This document shows positions 58,735 to 64,000 of a DNA stretch of 64,000 bases, piece by piece (position 1 is the stretch's first letter; the number at the start of each line of letters is the position of its first letter). Source of the DNA: Pseudevernia furfuracea (lineage: Eukaryota > Ascomycota > Lecanoromycetes > Lecanorales > Parmeliaceae); assembly GCA_022315425.1 (NCBI GenBank), contig JAIUPT010000024.1, forward strand, positions 372,001-436,000. The letters are read 5' to 3'. Made by a program: the position numbers and the translations under genes. The notes beneath the pieces were generated by a model that was not told the DNA's origin, made no database searches, and worked only from the letters and a program-made list of their open reading frames with translations.

Positions 58735-59184
58735 ATGGGACGCCCGAAGAAAGACGTCGAGTCGCACAAAGACTTCATCCTAAGCCTCCATGATCAAGAC
58801 ACCGAGTATCAAGATATTTTACACGCCTTATCTACTCAGCGTAATCTTAACATCAGCCTGGACGTTCTCAAGAAGCACCTAAGAGCCTGGGGTAAGACAC
58901 GCTACACTTTGTCAGAGTGCAGGGACGAGAACCTCCGCAAATCTCTCATTGCGGCTCTGTTTTTCGAGCAGAATGCAAACGACAAAGAGATCCTACTGGT
59001 ACTGAAGACCGAGGATTTGACTACTGCTCCCAGGAAGCTTCGGCGATTGAGGCTAGCCATGGGGATGAGACGAAAACGATCTCTAAAGAATGCAGTCTCA
59101 AGCTACAAGTTGCTGACGCCAGAGTCCCCACGACCTCCATGCGATGAGTACTTTCGTTCTCCTGACCTCGTCATTATCATATAG
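58735..59184 (+). CDS. Clr5/HTH-like DNA-binding protein, 149 residues
   Basis: The start MGRPKKDVESHKDFILSLHD and the phrase ISLDVLKKHLRAWG form a helix-turn-helix-like unit seen at the N terminus of many fungal Clr5-like and transposase-derived proteins. A second related unit follows (LRKSLIAALFFEQNANDKEI, then RKLRRLRLAMGMRRKR). Such proteins are presumed to bind DNA, and the basic patches fit. Full-length relatives often continue into a catalytic or ankyrin region that is missing here, so this may be a short paralogue or the remaining 5' exon of a decayed transposase gene. The start follows a CT-rich, intron-free leader. Confidence 0.6.
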   Translation: MGRPKKDVESHKDFILSLHDQDTEYQDILHALSTQRNLNISLDVLKKHLRAWGKTRYTLSECRDENLRKSLIAALFFEQNANDKEILLVLKTEDLTTAPRKLRRLRLAMGMRRKRSLKNAVSSYKLLTPESPRPPCDEYFRSPDLVIII

Positions 59185-59693
59185 CTTACTCCCGACTGAT
59201 CCAGTCTTGAAGGAGTGCATATAAATGTCGCGTCTCCGCTCCGGAACTCGACTCGACGCTTGACTCGGTCTCAATTTGTCACACATCAATGGGTCTATCG
59301 CATGCGAATACGGTCCCAGACACCACCTGTTAGCTAGGACTGCCACCATGGCAGAGCACGAAGTCTCCCGCTGAGAGAATGCCTTGAATTCTACCCCATT
59401 TACCGCCGATACCGCGACCGGCTTCAGGCTCAAGGCTCGCTGGGGCAGCCTCTCTCTCTCTCGACGACTTCGTCGGTCTCTCCAACCACAATATCCTAGT
59501 ACTGCGTTCATATCGCCCGTAATGCCCAACCAATTTCCAGCGTGACTCCTTGACCCCAAACCCAATCTGGGTCCGGCGCCAGAAGTCTTCAGAATCGACA
59601 AATACATTGGTGGGGGATGTGTGAAGCCGTTATCATTTGGAGCTATGCAGTCTAATGCATTGCCCTTCTCGACGGCCTATATAACAAACACCC
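59185..59693. other. Intergenic between convergent genes
   Basis: A minus-strand frame (59098-59607) is open but overlaps the HTH-like gene antisense and has no recognisable features. I see no gene here. Confidence 0.4.
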
Positions 59694-61507
59694 CTAGTGT
59701 GTATATACAAAGAAGACGTTGTTCCGATCAGTCTGGTCGGCATAGGCCATCTTGTCTCTCAAGACCGTCTTCACCTCCTCACTCATACCTGCCAATTCTC
59801 TCTGGTTCTTCCTATTCAACCAGTCATTCCACACCCTCATCACCACGACCACAAAGCACAGCGCCGATAAGGTGGCAATGATGCTGATCTTGCCAGAGAT
59901 ATACCCAGGCGCCTGCTTTGCTTGAAACGTCTGTGTCCCTAAGATATTCCCCACGCAGAAGGCTATCAATGTCAGGGCGTTGGCAGTGACTTTCTTGGAG
60001 TGGCCTGCAATATTCGATGCGTTCCATGCCAACAACAGCATAAAGGCAGCGCCAAACGTTCCAGTCAAAAAGGAGGCGGCGAGAAGGCCAGCTTTGTTCT
60101 TGGGAACTCCATTAGGATCGAGGCCTATCATCAGACCCGCACCCAGTATGGTTGGAAGGATGCAAATCAACATAACCACTGATCTGTCGCGCCATTTGTC
60201 CGATAGGTATCCCACTAGAAGAACACACACAGCACCGATCGCGCCACTGGGCGTATTTAGGATAAGCGCTTGCTGAGATGTGTAGCCAAAGGTGGTCAGG
60301 AGGATACTCGAGAAGTTGGAAAGTCCGCCGTTGGGAATGGAGCTTAGCATGGTAGCGAGGCAAATGAGCCATACTCGGGGGTCTCTAAAGGTCTCGAAGA
60401 CCTGGTCTCTCTTGATACGAGCGTTCTGTGTTCCACTTGTACAAAATTAGCCACGTCTCGTCCTTTACGATGTATAGTCACCAACATACCTCTGATTGTC
60501 TTTGACCCGCAGCAACGCAGCAACTTTCTCGGCGTCGGTGAATCTCTTTGCTTTGACGGGCGAATCCGGCAAGAACATGGCGACCAAAAACCCAATGACT
60601 ACGGTCAAAGCCCCAATCGCAACGTAGAATATCCTCCAGCTCGCGAACTTCGTGTTGGCAAAGCTGACTCCGTAGGCGACAAAGCCACCGAATATTTGAG
60701 TGAGGGAGTTGCAGACATAGAACCAAGACACGCGTCGGCCTTGCTCTTCCTTCTTGTACCACATTGCAATGATCAATATCAGAATCGGAGCAACGCTGTC
60801 TTGAATCTCAGCGTCCGTTCGAGATATGAAAAGACATTCTCAGGCCGCACATACCAGCTCTCAAATATACCCAGCAGAGTCCGAACAATAGCTAGCCCTG
60901 CGAATGTTGTACATGCAGCATGGAAGCCCAGGATGAGCCCCCATATCATGATGTTGATCCCCAGATACAATCCCAACCGTGATATATGCTGTGCCAGGTA
61001 TTGCGTCGGGAACTCTGCCACCAGGAAGCCTGCGTCGTCGATCAGCAATTGACCCCTCTTGCCCACTTTGCCGGCCTCAACGCAGAGACACCAGCTGGGC
61101 AGTCTTTGCATACCAACGTAGAAGAGCATAGATAAATCCGAATAGTCCTGCCCTTTCAGGTGTGTGTCCGCCCGTATCCCCATGACCGCAGTGTACGATA
61201 ACGTAGTCTTGTCGAGGAATTGCAAGAAGTATACAGCTGCTAGAAGGGGAGCGATTGTAAGATCGATCTTCCCCACCAGCCTCTTCAATTGCACCGGATC
61301 CTCCAGAATTGCACTTCCAGCTTCTGCGATTTCCAAGGACCTGGGGTGGTTCTCCAGAAAGGACAGTGCTTCGTCTGCATCCGCGAGCGATCCGACGGTG
61401 ACTGTCCCCTCTTCTACAGCCACTGATGCTTTCCGGCCGTCGAGACATGCGAAGGGGTCCGGCTTCTCTTCTTTTTCCTGCTCAGGTGACCTTCCAATAG
61501 GAGACAT
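59694..61507 (-). CDS. MFS transporter, Dal5/allantoate permease type
   Basis: Four exons on the minus strand: 61114-61507, 60855-61029, 60490-60795 and 59694-60435 (1617 nt, 538 residues). All phases agree, and introns are 84, 59 and 54 bp with GTATG donors. The protein has an 85-residue cytosolic N terminus, then helices beginning IDLTIAPLLAAVYFLQFLDK, the TLSYTAVMGI segment, GFLVAEFPTQYLAQ, then VAPILILIIAMWYKKEEQGRR after helix 4, as in the anion:cation symporter family (allantoate, nicotinate and pantothenate permeases). Helices of the second half follow (YTSQQALILNTPSGAIGAV). The family moves small organic anions with protons across the plasma membrane; the substrate here is unknown. 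Confidence 0.9.
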
Positions 61508-62778
61508 GGCGGTAAGGACCTACGGAGTGGAAGGGCGCAGGCGAGGGGGGGGGGTCGGACTTTGTAGGTCCTCCATCCTCTTTGGTGGGCATCTGATGGC
61601 CAGATAACGGTATCCGGCCTTGAATGGACGGCATTTTGCATGACTTATCGTCACTCCCAGTAGTACAGGAGGAAATGGATGAAGTCATCCCGCCTCGTAA
61701 GGTCTCTCAATTCCCGTCATCTTCTGCGCGATGAATGGTTCGTTGTCTGATCGTTGTCGCTATCAAGACGGTTTTTTACCACCTTCCTCTTTTGGGCCGT
61801 GGCGAGCAGATCTGAGCGCGGCGCCAAGCATTGGACGAGCACTGCGGGGTCTGACTTCTCTTGAACATGAATATTTCTGGGTTCGCGATCAGAGGGGCAA
61901 TGAATTTGAAGAGTTGGGCTGGTTCTTGATGTCTTGGAGATGAAAGGTTAAGTGACTTTGAGGTCGGAAGATTGCCAAGCCCATCAGTACTCTCTCTCAG
62001 GTACTCTACTCTATGTATGTCGAAACAACCACAGCGGGACTGGGGGTCAGTGGGTCTTAGATCGCTCCCCCATGCCGCGCAGAGGCGTATGCCTTGGCGA
62101 GCAAGATACTGCAGTCTGTACTCTGTACTCTGTACTCTGTTGTAAAATGTAAAGCGGGGTGATATGTATGGTACACCGTCCAAAATCGCCCTCCTTTGCG
62201 CTACATTATCGTCGCGTAGACTCGCGTGACGACAAGGCGTCCTAGATGGTATGGTCGACTCGAGCGGGGCATGGGTGGTTCCGATGTGATTCTTTTTCTG
62301 CAGCAGTGCAGGCTTCTCTCATTCAGTTTCACCAATTAATCAATTATTGAATGGTAGTATATTTCTATGGAAAAGGTACGAGTAAGTTATGCCAAGTATG
62401 ATTCATGAGAGAAGAAGTCTATCCAACTCTGTTGCCCTAGAGTAGGTACAGCAAATGCAACACCTAGCATGGGGCTGCATGGCTGCAACAAAATCGACTG
62501 CATCTGCCCTAGCTGAGCATAGAGTAAGGTATGTACTCGTACGGCTGAGAAGTCTATCCTCTTGGCAGTCCCGCGCGAAGATACCCAGCAATTATTAATC
62601 ATTGAATTGCTTACTGAGGGTACCATAAGCGGCATCCATTGGTGGGTAGATCCGTGTCCGGTGGTGTCAAGAGTATAGAATTTTCAGCCGTACGAGTAAA
62701 TACTCTACCCTATTCATCAGATGTTTCAAGAGTCTCTTTCATTGTCTACACCTAAAGATCAAGCAGAGTCAGAAGCAA
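61508..62778. other. Upstream region of MFS gene, no gene seen
   Basis: A C-poor run of 10 G lies at 61546-61555, and TGTACTC is repeated at about 62115-62140. Small frames on both strands overlap and have no support. It probably contains the MFS promoter and the promoter of the gene at 62779. Confidence 0.4.
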
Positions 62779-64000
62779 ATGGCTGATCGTTATCAACGAA
62801 TCGAAAGTCCAGAACCCTCTTCCAGCAATGCGCCTCTTCAAGGCCTGAACACAGAGCAGACTCGAACCCCCTTCATCCGGCAAGGGTTATGGTGGTTTGT
62901 GACTCACCATCAGAATCTATGAACAAAAGGGTCCTATCACAAATGTTCAGAAGCATACCTGCAATACAATCATTACAGCATTAATTTTAGGGCTGGGTCT
63001 GAACTTCTTTGTACCTCATCTTCCTCATGCCCTTTACGCAGTGCAATAGACTCATCAACTTGTGGCCTTGCAGGAGGTATTCAAGTCCTTCGCCAAAGCC
63101 TCGAAAGAAAGTATTCGAGCGCAGCCGCACCTCAGCAATCAGAAGTTGGACTTGATTGAAGGTATTGATAGTCTAACTAATGTTTGCGCACTTGGATGGA
63201 CAACCCTTAACATATGGATTTCCCCGTTCTGCGTCGCTTGGGTAAGTCCTTCCTTCGTCAGACTCTTGAATCGAAGAATTCTCCAAATTCCACTTGGCAC
63301 AAGCGAATGAGATTTATCAAGTTTGCGTCCTGCTTGCGTTAGTCCAACGTTCTCGTTAGAAGGTGGCACAAGCTGCAACGATACCTACGTAAGATCAGGT
63401 ACTGTAAACGCAACTAATCTCACATGCTACTTCGACGCTTTCAATCATCGGGGCTGTGGTGGAGTTATTGCAACTCAATCTCTAGCACACGCCTACGGAG
63501 ACATAGCCTTGAATTCAGACTGCGGCGATTACACCGATATATCCGACGTTATGTATTCCAAGAAAAATCATGGATATTACTGCAGACGAACTCGTCACCA
63601 ACAGGAATTTGCATATCGCTTCAATGAGTACAATCCTGGAGATATGTCAAGATCCTACCCGCGATTCACGAACCGGATTATCGCAGCGTCCGCTGGCGAA
63701 TGCTTGAGTTACTCGATGGTCGGTCACCCTTAAAGTCGGCCTAATGGAGACTTTCTCTATGAATACACGAATGGTACATTCAATGACAGTAGTATCATTC
63801 CAGGAGACTACGGGTCTTATGACGGGACCACTTATGTGTATCGAGGCACCAAGATTCCACAACAGGCTGACAGATATGCCTGCGGTCCTCGATGTTTGAA
63901 GATGTGGGCCCACCGGTCCATTGGTAATGGCGAAAACTCTATCTTCTTCGATTGTCCCTTCACCGTCAACGACGTCAGCAACACGACGAATAGCTCTCAA
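62779..64000 (+). pseudogene. Broken gene for probable type II membrane or extracellular protein, runs off right edge
   Basis: An ATG at 62779 opens a soluble, Ser/Pro-rich start (MADRYQRIESPEPSS) that meets TGA at 62920. A hydrophobic stretch follows in another frame (ITALILGLGLNFFVPHLPH, about 62970-63025), likely a membrane anchor reached by splicing. The largest exon (63330-63733 and beyond) encodes an ectodomain-like sequence with regular Cys and N-glycosylation sites (GGTSCNDTYVRSGTVNATN). It meets TAA at 63731, after which the same frame continues to the edge (NGDFLYEYTNGTFND, RYACGPRCLKMW). The clean continuation suggests a point stop. Family not recognised. Confidence 0.5.

Noticed and set aside
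59098..59607. 169-codon minus-strand frame
   Set aside because: It overlaps the HTH-like gene antisense, has no recognisable domain and no splice support.

Overview
The window looks like nuclear DNA of a filamentous ascomycete (Pezizomycotina). The genes have short introns of 54-97 bp with GTATGT/GTGAGT/GTAAGT-type donors. They encode proteins typical of these fungi: a very large ankyrin-repeat protein, a Dal5/allantoate-permease-type MFS transporter and a small secreted protein. The repeats are old LTR retrotransposons eroded by C-to-T mutation in a RIP-like way. No rRNA, confident tRNA, CRISPR or prokaryotic operon signal was seen.

Positions 1-46,000 are a compartment of transposons nested in transposons, with almost no host genes. 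From left to right: (i) two pieces of one Copia family on the minus strand (1-5122), joined at a 122-bp LTR; (ii) an eroded minus-strand Gypsy integrase plus chromodomain (about 5560-6800); (iii) a better preserved plus-strand Copia copy (7341-12949) with 122-bp LTRs and a half-tRNA(Met)-type primer site; (iv) a truncated minus-strand copy of an old Gypsy-type element, here called X (12950-17274), carrying a 1198-bp TIR element with an 8-bp target duplication; (v) a GC-normal island (17275-19545); (vi) a second X copy whose LTRs at about 20159-20380 and 44907-45131 enclose about 25 kb, because it was split by a young Gypsy chromovirus (21214-28282), two head-to-tail Helitron-like units (30250-32962), a solo LTR (34095-34317) and a third, heavily eroded Gypsy (34862-42441, TSD GATGT). 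The X domains read in order on the minus strand across these insertions: LTR, gag, protease, RT, RNase H, integrase, LTR.

Positions 46,000-64,000 are ordinary genic DNA: a small secreted protein gene (46490-47267), an uncertain small gene (47400-48058), a roughly 1967-residue ankyrin and coiled-coil protein (49255-55308), a four-helix membrane protein (57284-58273), a helix-turn-helix-like protein (58735-59184), a four-exon MFS transporter (59694-61507) and, at the right edge, a gene for a probable extracellular protein broken by in-frame stops.

Three points deserve attention. First, aligning the Copia copies by eye shows a mutation footprint dominated by CC to TC (GG to GA on the other strand) that spares CpG, unlike the CpA preference of Neurospora RIP; it also explains repeated Trp-to-TGA and Asp-to-Asn changes in three element families. 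Second, the young Gypsy carries a textbook -1 frameshift signal (G_GGA_AAC, 6-nt spacer, 8-bp stem) at the gag-pol junction. Third, two Gypsy families have primer sites complementary to their own LTR, which suggests Tf1-like self-priming.
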